Below are positions 1 to 8,184 of a stretch of DNA of 64,000 nt, in pieces. The DNA lies in the NCBI RefSeq assembly GCF_016863395.1, contig NZ_BOOU01000036.1:1-64000 (forward strand), written 5' to 3'. The translations under genes and the position numbers were made by a program. Under the pieces are notes generated by a model. It did not search any database. It had not been told where the DNA came from and worked only from the letters and a program-made list of their open reading frames with translations. This DNA comes from Sphaerisporangium rufum (lineage in GTDB: Bacteria > Actinomycetota > Actinomycetes > Streptosporangiales > Streptosporangiaceae). Numbering within the stretch: position 1 is the first letter of the stretch; every line of letters starts with the position of its first letter.

Positions 1-51
1 GAACCGGCTGGGTTGGGCTAGCGGGGTTTGGACGGCTTGCTCAGCAACCGC

Positions 52-81
52 GTCAACGTTTGTTGGCCAACGGGCGTTGAC
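52..81. promoter_or_regulatory. Upstream operator dyad of the TetR gene at 139
   Basis: A 30-bp dyad with outer arms GTCAACG and CGTTGAC around the perfect 10-bp palindrome GTTGGCCAAC. A second copy lies exactly 57 bp downstream. Paired sites of this size directly upstream of a TetR gene are typical of autoregulation. That the TetR protein binds them is an inference. Confidence 0.65.
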
Positions 82-108
82 TTCAGGATGCGTCACGAAG
101 AATGCGTT

Positions 109-138
109 GTCAACGCTTGTTGGCCTACACTCGTTGAT
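109..138. promoter_or_regulatory. Downstream operator dyad overlapping the TetR promoter and start
   Basis: The second copy of the dyad reads GTCAACG, 3 bases, GTTGGCCTAC, 3 bases, CGTTGAT. It ends on the base before the GTG start at 139. A -10-like hexamer TACACT (126-131) lies inside it, seven bases before the GTG, so the transcript is probably leaderless. A protein bound here would block transcription initiation directly. Confidence 0.65.
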
Positions 139-690
139 GTGCGTAGAACATCACAGGACGCCAAGGACGCGATCCTGGCCGCCGCGCGGGAGCGCTTCGC
201 GGCCGACGGCTACGACCGGGCCACCATCAGGTCGATCGCCGCGGACGCGATGATCGATCCGGCCATGGTGATGCGCTATTTCGGCAGCAAGGAGAAGCTC
301 TTCGCCGCCGCCGCCGATTTCGACCTGCGGCTGCCCGATCTGTCCGCCGTGCCGGCCGACCGGGTCGGCACGACGCTGGCCGCGCATCTGATCCGCCGCT
401 GGGAGGAGGACGACGGGCTGATGATCCTCATGCGGGCCGGTGTCACCCACCAGGACGCGGCCGAGCGGATGCGCCAGATCTTCGCCGGCCAGCTCGGCCC
501 GGTGGCCGGGCGGCTGGCCGGCGACCCGGCCGAGGGGGCGCGGCGGGCCGGGTTGGTCGCCACCCAGGCCCTCGGGCTGGCCCTGTGCCGGTACGTGATC
601 CACCTGCCGCCGGTGGTCGCGCTGACCCCCGAGGAGATCGTCGACTGGCTCGGCCCCACCTTCCAGCGCTACCTGACCGGCGCCTCCTGA
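139..690 (+). CDS. TetR/AcrR family transcriptional regulator
   Basis: A 183-residue TetR-type repressor. The N-terminal helix-turn-helix is at about residues 8-55, with the family hallmark MRYFGSKEKLF at its end. The C-terminal ligand domain is too variable to predict an inducer. An upstream ATG at 28 would keep the frame open, but it would translate both operator dyads. The GTG at 139, seven bases after a TACACT -10, is preferred and gives a normal family length. The 3' end overlaps the convergent MMPL gene by 22 bp. The controlled target may lie left of the window or be this gene itself. Confidence 0.85.
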   Translation: MRRTSQDAKDAILAAARERFAADGYDRATIRSIAADAMIDPAMVMRYFGSKEKLFAAAADFDLRLPDLSAVPADRVGTTLAAHLIRRWEEDDGLMILMRAGVTHQDAAERMRQIFAGQLGPVAGRLAGDPAEGARRAGLVATQALGLALCRYVIHLPPVVALTPEEIVDWLGPTFQRYLTGAS

Positions 691-2777
691 GCCGCCCCGG
701 CCGGCGCTCCGCTCTCGCGCGCGTGCCGGGGGTGGGCCGGCGAGCCGGGCCACCAGAAGCGGTCGCCGAGCAGCGTCACCAGGGCCGGGACCAGCACGCT
801 GCGGACCAGCAGCGTGTCGAGCAGCACGCCGAACCCGACGATGACGCCGATCTGGGTGAGGGTGATCAGCGGCAGCACGCCGAGCACCGCGAAGACAGCG
901 GCGAGCAGGATGCCCGCGCTGGTGATCACGCCGCCGGTGACCGCCAGGGCGGTGACGATGCCACCCCGGGTGCCTTCCCGGGCCGCCTCCTCCCGGGCCC
1001 GGGTGGTCAGGAAGATGTTGTAGTCGACGCCGAGCGCCACCAGGAACAGGAAGCTCAGCAGCGGGACACCGAGGTCGAGCGCCGGGAAGCCGAAGAAGTG
1101 CTTGAAGGCGAACCATCCGGCCCCGAAGCTGGCGGCGAAGCTGGCCACCACGGTGAGCACCAGGAGGATCGCCGCCACCACCGAGCGCAGCAGCAGGAGC
1201 AGGACGAGCAGCACCACGGCCAGCACCATCGGGATGATGACCCACTGGTCGCGGACGGCGGCCTCCCGCTCGTCCAGGTCGGTCGCCTCCTGGCCGCCGA
1301 CCACCGCCGACGCGCCCGGCACCGCGGCCACCGCCGTCCGAAGGTCGCGGATCGCCTGGAAGCTCCGCTCGGTGCCCGGCTCGACGCCGAGCACCACGTC
1401 CAGCCGGGTGTACTCGGCGGTACGGTCGGTGACGTTGACCTGAGGGCCGCCCGGGACGCCGGCGGCCGCGGCACGCACCTGTTCGGCGAGCGGGGTGCGC
1501 GCGATCACGGTGACCGGTTGCGCGCTGCCGGCCGGGAAGGCGCCGCTCAGCGTCTCCTGGCCGCTGATCGCCTCCACCCGGTCGCGGAACTGCTCGGTCT
1601 GCGACAGCCCGCTCTGCACTCCGATGATCCCGGACGCCAGGGCGGCCAGCGCGACGACGCTCAGCAGCGCCGACAGGGCCGGGCGCCGGGACACCGCGCC
1701 GCCCACCTTGGACCACAGGCCGGTACGGGTCGGGTCGGCCTGGCCGACCTTCGGCGCGAACGGCCAGAACAGCCCGCGGCCGAACAGCACCATGGCGGCG
1801 GGCAGCACGATCAGCGCGTACACCACCGCGGTGACGATGCCGATGGCGCCGGCCAGGCCGATGCTGCGGCTGGACGGCGACAGCGCGAACACCAGCGTGC
1901 CGAGGGCGAGCGTCACGGTGGCCGAGCTGGCCAGGATGGCCGGGCCGGCCGAGCGGACCGCGCCGGACATCGCCAGGTGGCGGTCCTCGTGCAGCCGCAG
2001 TTGCTCCCGGTATCGGGCGATGAGCAGCAGCGCGTAGTTGGTGCCGGCCCCGAAGACCAGCACCGAGGTGATGCCGAGGGTGGAGTCGTCCACGCTGAGG
2101 CCGGTGGTGCGGGTCAGGAATGCCACGATCTTGGCGGCCACCTGGTCGGCGATCCCGATCACGCTCAGCGGCACCAGCCACAGCCACGGGCTGCGGTAGG
2201 TGATCAGCAGCAGCAGCGCCACCACGCCGGCGGTCACCGCGAGCAGCGTGATGTTGGCGCCGTCGAAGACCGACGCGAGGTCCACCCGGAAACCGGCCGG
2301 GCCGGTGACCTCGGCCTTGGCGCCGTCGGGCAGGCCGGCCCGCGCCTCGGCCCGGATCTTGCCCACCGCCTCGGTCAGTTCGGTGTTCCCCATCGACCCG
2401 GCGAGCGGGATGGTGACCAGCGCCACGTCGTTCCGCGGCGCGAACCGCGGCGGCGGCAGGCGGTCACCGGGTGCGAGGGCGGCCAGGCGCTCGGCGTCCG
2501 CGGTGATCGCGGACCGGTCCTGCTCGGTCAGGCCGCCGTCGCGGCTGTAGACGACCAGCGCGGGCATCAGCTGGCCGCTCGGCAGCTGACTCTGCAGCCG
2601 CAGCGCGGTGGCCGACTCCGCCCCCTTGGGAAGCGCCGCCGCCGGATCGGTGCTGACCTCGGCGCTGCCGCCGAACGCCAGGGCCAGACCGGAGAACACC
2701 ATCGCCAGCGCGACGGTGAGCCACTTTCCGCGCCGCCCCCACAGCGCGGCCCGCCTACTATGCTCAGCTCGTCTCAT
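669..2777 (-). CDS. MMPL/RND-family membrane transporter
   Basis: A 702-residue export protein of the MMPL family, which moves lipids or hydrophobic drugs across the actinobacterial membrane. It has the expected layout: an N-terminal membrane helix, a large extracytoplasmic loop, a helix bundle containing FGAGTNYALLLIARYREQ, a second loop, and a second bundle with LGVDYNIFLTTRAREE. The open frame extends far upstream, but the start at 2777 (MRRAEHS) follows GGAAAG. It is divergent from the marR-type gene, with a dyad in the gap, so that repressor probably controls it. The substrate cannot be predicted. Confidence 0.9.
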   Translation of the reverse strand: MRRAEHSRRAALWGRRGKWLTVALAMVFSGLALAFGGSAEVSTDPAAALPKGAESATALRLQSQLPSGQLMPALVVYSRDGGLTEQDRSAITADAERLAALAPGDRLPPPRFAPRNDVALVTIPLAGSMGNTELTEAVGKIRAEARAGLPDGAKAEVTGPAGFRVDLASVFDGANITLLAVTAGVVALLLLITYRSPWLWLVPLSVIGIADQVAAKIVAFLTRTTGLSVDDSTLGITSVLVFGAGTNYALLLIARYREQLRLHEDRHLAMSGAVRSAGPAILASSATVTLALGTLVFALSPSSRSIGLAGAIGIVTAVVYALIVLPAAMVLFGRGLFWPFAPKVGQADPTRTGLWSKVGGAVSRRPALSALLSVVALAALASGIIGVQSGLSQTEQFRDRVEAISGQETLSGAFPAGSAQPVTVIARTPLAEQVRAAAAGVPGGPQVNVTDRTAEYTRLDVVLGVEPGTERSFQAIRDLRTAVAAVPGASAVVGGQEATDLDEREAAVRDQWVIIPMVLAVVLLVLLLLLRSVVAAILLVLTVVASFAASFGAGWFAFKHFFGFPALDLGVPLLSFLFLVALGVDYNIFLTTRAREEAAREGTRGGIVTALAVTGGVITSAGILLAAVFAVLGVLPLITLTQIGVIVGFGVLLDTLLVRSVLVPALVTLLGDRFWWPGSPAHPRHARESGAPAGAAQEAPVR

Positions 2778-2784
2778 CAAAATT

Positions 2785-2818
2785 CTTTCCATAGTAGAAT
2801 ATTTCCGGTGGTGGAAAG
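2785..2818. promoter_or_regulatory. Operator/promoter between MMPL and MarR genes
   Basis: An inverted repeat TTTCC-N6-GGAAA lies at 2802-2817, within a wider pair CTTTCCA (2785-2791) and TGGAAAG (2812-2818). The short AT-rich spacer also holds TACTAT on the minus strand (2797-2792), a good -10 for the MMPL gene. MarR dimers usually bind dyads of this size, so this is the likely operator for both divergent genes. Confidence 0.55.
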
Positions 2819-2862
2819 ATATGGGACGGTCGTCTGGTTTTGCAACACGAGGGAGGCAGTAG

Positions 2863-3387
2863 TTGCGCGCGGACCCGCCGGGTGACGAGAACACGACGCC
2901 CTTCGAGCTGATGACGCTGTTGCGCCGCCTCAACGTGGAGCTGGACCGCTTCGTGGAGGGGTTCGCGGTCGGCCACGCCCTGCACCGCACCGACCTCAAC
3001 GCGGTCGTCGTCATCATGGACGCCGCCCGCCAGGACCGGCCGCTCAGCCCGGGTGCACTGGGCGCCCAACTGAACCTCAGCGCCCCGGCGACCACGGCGC
3101 TGCTCAACCGGCTGGAGCAGGCCGGGCACATCGAGCGCAGCCGCAGCACCACCGACCGGCGCAAGGTCGAGCTCAGCCTGCACGAGCAGGCGGTCACCCT
3201 GGCCGGCAGCTTCTTCGCCCCGCTCGCCCGCCAGCTGTCGGCGGTGCTCGAGCGGTTCTCCGAGGAGGAGCGGGCGCTGATCAGGCGGTTCCTGACCGAG
3301 AGCACCGAAGCCACCATGCGCGCCCGCGAAGAGAGCACCGGTCCCGGCGGGCGCGAGTCCGCGCCCGCCCCGCCGCCCGCGGGATGA
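2863..3387 (+). CDS. MarR-family transcriptional regulator
   Basis: A 174-residue MarR-type winged-helix protein. Helices corresponding to LGAQLNLSAPATTALLNRLE form the DNA-reading unit at about residues 65-90. The wing is the RSTTDRRKVELSL segment, with the usual DRR/K pattern. A TTG start at 2863 is set by a strong GGGAGG (2851-2856) six bases upstream. The gene is divergent from the MMPL transporter across about 85 bp and probably represses it until a ligand binds. The C-terminus ends in a short Pro/Ala-rich tail. The inducer is unknown. Confidence 0.88.
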   Translation: MRADPPGDENTTPFELMTLLRRLNVELDRFVEGFAVGHALHRTDLNAVVVIMDAARQDRPLSPGALGAQLNLSAPATTALLNRLEQAGHIERSRSTTDRRKVELSLHEQAVTLAGSFFAPLARQLSAVLERFSEEERALIRRFLTESTEATMRAREESTGPGGRESAPAPPPAG

Positions 3388-3552
3388 CGGCCCGCCGCCG
3401 TCCCTGGTAAAAGGCCGTCGATCATCCGGTCGCCGATCGGCCCGGCGCGGGGCCGGGGCCTGGCGCCGGGGTACGGACTCCATGTCGCCGCCATGAGGAG
3501 GCGCGGAGCGCCGCCGGGGGTGCTCCCACAAGAAGGGCAGGTGCCCACCGAC

Positions 3553-3912
3553 ATGACCGATCACCGGCCCGCGAGCCGAGCCGCCAGGGCACGCGACCTG
3601 CTCGCCGCGCTTCTGCTGGCCGGCACGCCCGCCTGCGTGCTGGCCGTGCCCGCCTCCGCCGCTGCCACCGCCGTCCCGGCCGCCCGGCCGCGCGAGCCGT
3701 ATCCGCCGCACGGCAACCGGCTGTACACCCGGCTCGGCAACGGCAAGTACAACGTGAACTACTCCTCGATCATCAGCCCCACCCAGAGCTACGGCTTCCA
3801 GTCGATGCAGAACGCCAGCGTCAACGGGCGATCGACGACCCAGGCCGGAATGTGCCGCCGCAAGCACCGGGTGTGCTCCATCCGGCAGAAGATGTGGGTA
3901 TCGAGCGGGTGA
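3553..3912 (+). CDS. Small secreted protein, paralogue of the next gene
   Basis: A 119-residue protein with a Sec signal peptide (about residues 1-38, basic start, Leu/Ala core, ending near PASAAATA). The mature part shares a pattern with the protein at 4069-4572: GNG, two Asn residues, SPT, then G-Q, a CR....VC pair and I. I know no named family. It stops soon after the Cys pair, whereas the paralogue continues for about 40 residues, so this copy may be naturally short or truncated. The start at MTDHRPAS is chosen for the signal peptide; an ATG at 3493 is in frame. Confidence 0.6.
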   Translation: MTDHRPASRAARARDLLAALLLAGTPACVLAVPASAAATAVPAARPREPYPPHGNRLYTRLGNGKYNVNYSSIISPTQSYGFQSMQNASVNGRSTTQAGMCRRKHRVCSIRQKMWVSSG

Positions 3913-4068
3913 TGGCGAGCCGTCACATTCACCGGATCCGGCAATGGCCGGGCAATGAGGTGGCGCGCGGCGTGGCCGGCCGGCGGCCGGCCACGCCGTC
4001 CCGGCCGTAGGCTGCGGGCGGACCGGGGCTCGGGCGGACGGCGCCCGCCGGCCGGGGTGGGGGCGGCG

Positions 4069-4572
4069 ATGGAGCGGGCGGGCACGAGGACGGCACGACG
4101 CGGCGGGCGGCGGGCCGCCCGCCTGGTGGCCGGGGCCGCGGCGGTGTCGGCGCTCGTCGCCGGGCCGCCGGCGAGCGGCACCACGCTCTGCGCCGGGACG
4201 GGCGGGCAACGCGTGCCAGGCGACGGCGGCGACGAGGGTCTGCGGGCGAGCATCCCCGATCCGGGCGAGGAGGCCGCGGCCGGCGACATCCACAGCCACG
4301 AGGGGAACGGCACCCGCAACCACAACATCGTCGCGGTGCGCAGCCCCACTTATAACCATGGATACCAGCACAATTCGCCCTACACCGTGGACGGCGCCAC
4401 CGGCATCCAGAACGCGCTGTGCCGCGGGGCGAAGGTGTGCAAGATCACTCTCAACCTCGTCCTCGTGGTGAACGGCCGGGCCGAGCGGCGGCTGCGCACC
4501 GAGTCCACCACCTCCGCCCGCGAGATGGTGCGCACGTTCATCCCGGCCGGCGACGACGGCTCGTGCGGCTGA
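4069..4572 (+). CDS. Small secreted protein, second paralogue
   Basis: A 167-residue predicted secreted protein. Its signal peptide begins MERAGTRTARRGG and has an Ala/Val core ending near residue 33. The mature segment GNGTRNHNIVAVRSPTYNHG followed by CRGAKVC matches the neighbour at 3553-3912 in order and spacing. This copy has a further polar tail ending in GDDGSCG, giving a third Cys. The start at 4069 is preferred over 3955 because it places the signal peptide at the N-terminus. It converges with the nuclease-toxin gene, 39 bp away. Function unknown. Confidence 0.6.
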   Translation: MERAGTRTARRGGRRAARLVAGAAAVSALVAGPPASGTTLCAGTGGQRVPGDGGDEGLRASIPDPGEEAAAGDIHSHEGNGTRNHNIVAVRSPTYNHGYQHNSPYTVDGATGIQNALCRGAKVCKITLNLVLVVNGRAERRLRTESTTSAREMVRTFIPAGDDGSCG

Positions 4573-4611
4573 CGGCGGCACCGCCCCGGCCGGACGGCGC
4601 GGCCGCACCGC

Positions 4612-6795
4612 TCATCTGCCGAACAACCGGACCAGCAGTTGCCGCCACGGCCGGTAGTGCAAGGTGACCCGCGACAGGTAATGATCGGTCGGTGGGACCG
4701 TCACCGCCACCTCGCGCACCCGGAAGGCGGGCGAGTAAAGCAGGTGGTCCGGCGTGCCGCCCCACGGGACGGTGGCCGGCACCTCCAGCGCCTCGCGCAG
4801 GTGGAGCGCCTTCGCCAGCTCCGGATACACCCGCAGCAGGTCGTCGGTGTTGTAGTCACCGGCCAGCAGCAGCGGCCGGTCGCGCGGCAGCGCCTCCAGC
4901 AGCAGCCGCTCGATGTCCCGGGCATGTCCGACACCCGGCCCGCTCTCGTACCCGCCGGGATGACCGAGGTAGTCCAGCGGGCAGGTATGCGTGTTCCCGA
5001 CGAAGACCCGGCCCTGTCCCGGCCCGGCCGCGAGCTCGGCGACCTGGAGGGAGCGGTTCAGCGGCACCACCGGATCGCCCGCACCGTTGATGCGCAGCGG
5101 GAAGTCCGGGTCCGGCAGCTTGTGCACGGTGTGGCCGGTCACCGGCCCGTCGGCCAGCACGGCCAGGGCGAAGTCACTGGCGGGATCGATGTGCGACGGG
5201 CACATCCGGGTCTCGGCGACGTGCGGCAGGCCGAGGACCGTGCCGAGCTTCTCGGCGATGGACGCCCCGGAACCGTCCCGCGACACGTGGGACTCCTGCA
5301 GGATCACGACGCGCGCCGCCCGGCCGCCCGCCGGCGTGCCGCGGGAGCCGGGCGGTGTGGCGTGCGGGCCACCCGCCAGCGCCTCGGCGAACGGGGTGAG
5401 GTTCTCGCCCGGAACGTAGTCGAACCGGCCTGTCGATCGGATGGTCCGGCCACCGCCGATGTTCCAGGTGCTCACCTCGATGTCCTGCCCGCGCACGAAG
5501 CCGCGCACCGGGACCGCGGCGTCGGCCGCCGTGTTCACCAGGGCCGAGCCGTAGCCGAGCCGTACCGCCGCCAGGACGTCCGGTGATTCCCCGGAGACCG
5601 CCTGCCCGGCCAGGACGGCGGCGGTCCCGCTGGTGCCGTCGACGCCGAACCGGGCCGCGTACCCGGCCGCGGAACTCTCCCGCATCAGCGGCGCCAGCGG
5701 GGCGAGCGGGGTGAACCGCCTGCCGAGGGCCGCGACCGCGCCCCGCCCAGCCCCGGCGACCAGGCCGCCGAGCGCGCCGTACCCGCCGGCCGCGCGCAGT
5801 TCGCGGGCGTCGAACCCGTCCCGCAGGCCGTGGTGGATGTGCGCCCACTGGCCGATGGCGTCCGACCCCATGGCGAGCCAGGCGCCGAGCAGGGCCTGCC
5901 GCGCCGCCACCAGTACCGCCCGCAACCGCGCGCCCTGCACGGCGACCAGCCGGAGCAGCGCGATCTCCCCTATCCCCGCCACCGGTGCCGCGGCGAGCGT
6001 CACCAGGACGAACACCACGGTGAGCCCGAACTGGAGCCGGGCGGCGTCGATGGTGCGCGCGATCATCTCACAGCGCCCGGCGATCTCTCCGCAGCGGACG
6101 GCCAGCTGATCGAGCCGCCGGTCCAGCTCCTGCCACACCGCGCCGAACCGGTCGGTGGCCGCCCCTGTCCCGGCGAGCACCTCCGCGGCGTGCCGGGCGG
6201 CGTCGGCCCGCACCGACCGCACCGTCCCGGCCAGTGCGCCGGCGGCGTCCCGCGCCGAGCGGAGCGCGTCGCCGTCCCCGTCGGGCCATTCACAGCCCAC
6301 CGTGACGATCTGCACCAGCGCGATCGCCTGCCGCCATCCGTCCGGCGGCGGCACGGCGCGCACCATGCCCGCCCCGGTGACGGGCGGCCGGTAGTCCGCC
6401 ACCACCAGGTGCCCGGCACCGTCCGGCACCGGCCGACCGGCCGGCGCGCCCCGCAGCATGGCCGATACGGCGGACTCGGCGGCGGTGTAGCCGTGTCCAC
6501 CGGCCGCCAACCCGGCTCCCGCGCGCCGCAGCGCCGTCACCGCACCCGCCAGCTCGTGCAATGTCTCGTCCAGCACCGGGCGGAGACCCGGCGTCCGGGG
6601 GCCACCCTCGGCTGCGGCGTACCCGAGCGCGTCGGTCCCGTAGCAGTGCCCGGCGTCCGCCAGCGCCGCGCAGTAGGCGTCCACCTCGCCCGCCAGGAGG
6701 TCCGCGGCCGCCACCAGCCCCCGGCCCGCGCCCACCCATGCGTCGGCGGACACGTCCAGTGCGGCGCCCGCGGCACGTTCGGTGATCTGGATCAC
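4612..6795 (-). CDS. WXG-like protein with C-terminal DNase I-type (EEP) nuclease domain
   Basis: A 727-residue multidomain protein. Residues 1 to about 260 are alpha-helical and Ala-rich like WXG100/ESX-type secretion modules. Then follow a hydrophobic stretch (FGLTVVFVLVTLAAAPVAG) and a Gly/Ala-rich linker. From about residue 437 there is a complete endonuclease/exonuclease/phosphatase fold: STWNIGGG, ILQESH (metal Glu), VGNTHT, LAGDYNTDD, PDHLLYS and TDHYL. This order is typical of actinobacterial polymorphic toxins exported by type VII-like systems, so a secreted DNase or phosphodiesterase is inferred. The GTG at 6795 follows GAGAGG, and an ATG at 6837 falls in a hairpin. No adjacent immunity gene is evident. 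Confidence 0.7.
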   Translation of the reverse strand: MIQITERAAGAALDVSADAWVGAGRGLVAAADLLAGEVDAYCAALADAGHCYGTDALGYAAAEGGPRTPGLRPVLDETLHELAGAVTALRRAGAGLAAGGHGYTAAESAVSAMLRGAPAGRPVPDGAGHLVVADYRPPVTGAGMVRAVPPPDGWRQAIALVQIVTVGCEWPDGDGDALRSARDAAGALAGTVRSVRADAARHAAEVLAGTGAATDRFGAVWQELDRRLDQLAVRCGEIAGRCEMIARTIDAARLQFGLTVVFVLVTLAAAPVAGIGEIALLRLVAVQGARLRAVLVAARQALLGAWLAMGSDAIGQWAHIHHGLRDGFDARELRAAGGYGALGGLVAGAGRGAVAALGRRFTPLAPLAPLMRESSAAGYAARFGVDGTSGTAAVLAGQAVSGESPDVLAAVRLGYGSALVNTAADAAVPVRGFVRGQDIEVSTWNIGGGRTIRSTGRFDYVPGENLTPFAEALAGGPHATPPGSRGTPAGGRAARVVILQESHVSRDGSGASIAEKLGTVLGLPHVAETRMCPSHIDPASDFALAVLADGPVTGHTVHKLPDPDFPLRINGAGDPVVPLNRSLQVAELAAGPGQGRVFVGNTHTCPLDYLGHPGGYESGPGVGHARDIERLLLEALPRDRPLLLAGDYNTDDLLRVYPELAKALHLREALEVPATVPWGGTPDHLLYSPAFRVREVAVTVPPTDHYLSRVTLHYRPWRQLLVRLFGR

Positions 6796-6836
6796 CCACC
6801 TCTCGCCGGCGCCCGGGACGGCGCCGGCTCCGAACA

Positions 6837-6871
6837 CCGCCTCCCGGCACGGACCTCGTGCCGGGAGGCGG
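6837..6871 (-). terminator. Hairpin terminator of the sigma factor operon
   Basis: A perfect 15-bp inverted repeat (6837-6851 and 6857-6871) with a 5-base loop, 96 bp beyond the stop at 6967. There is no T-tract, as is common in actinobacteria. It also lies just upstream of the nuclease gene and argues against a start at 6837. Confidence 0.7.
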
Positions 6872-6966
6872 CCCTTCGATGATCACTTTGCTCCATGAAA
6901 GGGCAGCGGGCCATGCCCGGTCAATGCCGGTTCGCGCACCATCGCCGGGCCGGCGCCGGGTCGGCG

Positions 6967-8184
6967 TCAGGGGGCCGGAACCGCCTCGGTGGCGGGCCGG
7001 TCCCCGGAGTCCGGGCCGCCGGAGTCACCGGGGGCCTCGTCGGTCCAGCCTGCGGAGATGACCGCCTGCCGGTTCCACACCGTGCCCGGCGGCAGGCCGG
7101 CCACCGAACCGCCGGACCGCACCACGACGCGCTGCGCCCCGAGGGGCCGGCCGGTGGCCTCGTCGAAGATCAACCGGCTCTCCAGGCGGCTCCCGTCCTT
7201 GAGGGCCGGTTCGGTGATCGCCACCGCGGTGCCGGTATGCCCCTCTCCGTCGGCCACCTCCCCGGCCACCTTGATGGACTTCAGCTCGGCCAGCATCCGG
7301 AAGGCGGCGCCACGGACCGCCGGCGTGACCGGCATGTCGAGGATCAGCCCGTTCGTGACGGCGAACAGCCACGCGTCCGACGACATGGGAATGCCCGACG
7401 ACTCGGTGTCATGGCCGTCGTAGGACCGCAGCAGCCACGCCTTCAGCCGGCCCGGATCGTCGGGCAGGCCGCGCAGCTCGGCGAAGGTGACGTTGCGGCC
7501 GAGCCAGAACACCTTGTCCCCGTCCACCAGCGGGGCCCGGCTGTCCTGGACCTCACCCGGCCGGGTGGACAGTGTCATCGGCTTCGGCTTGCCGGCCACG
7601 GTCACCGGTATCTCCACCGGTGATCCGGCCCGGCGCCACGCCGCCTCGTCCTCGGCGGCCAGCGGGCGGGCGCCGAGAGTCTGCGAGCGGCCGATCTGTT
7701 CGCCGCCGGTCGCGGACGGCGTCCACTGCTCGGAGCGCTGGCGGTGCACGATCCGGTACCCGCCGCCCTTGGCGGCGAACACGCTGCCGCTCACCGTCAC
7801 GGTGTGCCAGTACGCGCCCACCTCGTCCGCAGTGCCGGCGGCCCGCTCGGCGGCGGCCAGCAGCACCGCGCGGGCCGACAGCCGCACCGGAGGCGCCGAC
7901 GCGTCCGCCGACGGCGCCCGCGAGGCCGCGAGACTCCCGTCCGAGGGGGCCCGCGGCGCCGTTCCCCCGCCGCCGGACACCGCCACGGCCACCGCGGTGG
8001 CCGTGGCGGCCGCACCGGCCAGGCCGAATCCCCATCCGCGCCGGACGGCGGGCCGCCGGCGCGCCGGGGCCGGTCGCGGCGTCGCCATGGCGCGGGCCAG
8101 TTCGGCCGCCCGGGTGCCTTCGTCCACCCGGGTGTCCGCCAGGTGGGCCGGGCGCGCGGCCCGCAGCTGATCGATCGGGTTCAT
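6967..8184 (-). CDS. CU044_5270-like membrane-anchored protein coupled to a sigma factor
   Basis: A 405-residue protein with a cytoplasmic N-terminal segment of about 50 residues, one membrane helix (about residues 51-69) and a large extracytoplasmic domain. The architecture and N-terminus resemble CU044_5270 family proteins that accompany ECF sigma genes in Streptosporangiales. Its ATG overlaps the sigma factor stop as ATGA, so the two are translationally coupled. A role as anti-sigma or sensor is inferred from this linkage; no zinc anti-sigma motif is visible. A strong hairpin follows the gene. Confidence 0.7.
   Translation of the reverse strand: MNPIDQLRAARPAHLADTRVDEGTRAAELARAMATPRPAPARRRPAVRRGWGFGLAGAAATATAVAVAVSGGGGTAPRAPSDGSLAASRAPSADASAPPVRLSARAVLLAAAERAAGTADEVGAYWHTVTVSGSVFAAKGGGYRIVHRQRSEQWTPSATGGEQIGRSQTLGARPLAAEDEAAWRRAGSPVEIPVTVAGKPKPMTLSTRPGEVQDSRAPLVDGDKVFWLGRNVTFAELRGLPDDPGRLKAWLLRSYDGHDTESSGIPMSSDAWLFAVTNGLILDMPVTPAVRGAAFRMLAELKSIKVAGEVADGEGHTGTAVAITEPALKDGSRLESRLIFDEATGRPLGAQRVVVRSGGSVAGLPPGTVWNRQAVISAGWTDEAPGDSGGPDSGDRPATEAVPAP

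Noticed and set aside
151-3554. Very long open frames on both strands across the TetR and MMPL genes
   Set aside because: They are antisense or frame-shifted shadows of the GC-biased real genes: low-complexity Arg/Pro/Gly content, no start signals and no family similarity.
4069-4572. Second secreted protein as immunity protein of the nuclease toxin
   Set aside because: It is convergent rather than co-directional, has a homologue next to it, and carries a signal peptide. Immunity to a nuclease would normally be cytoplasmic, so the sequence does not support the link.
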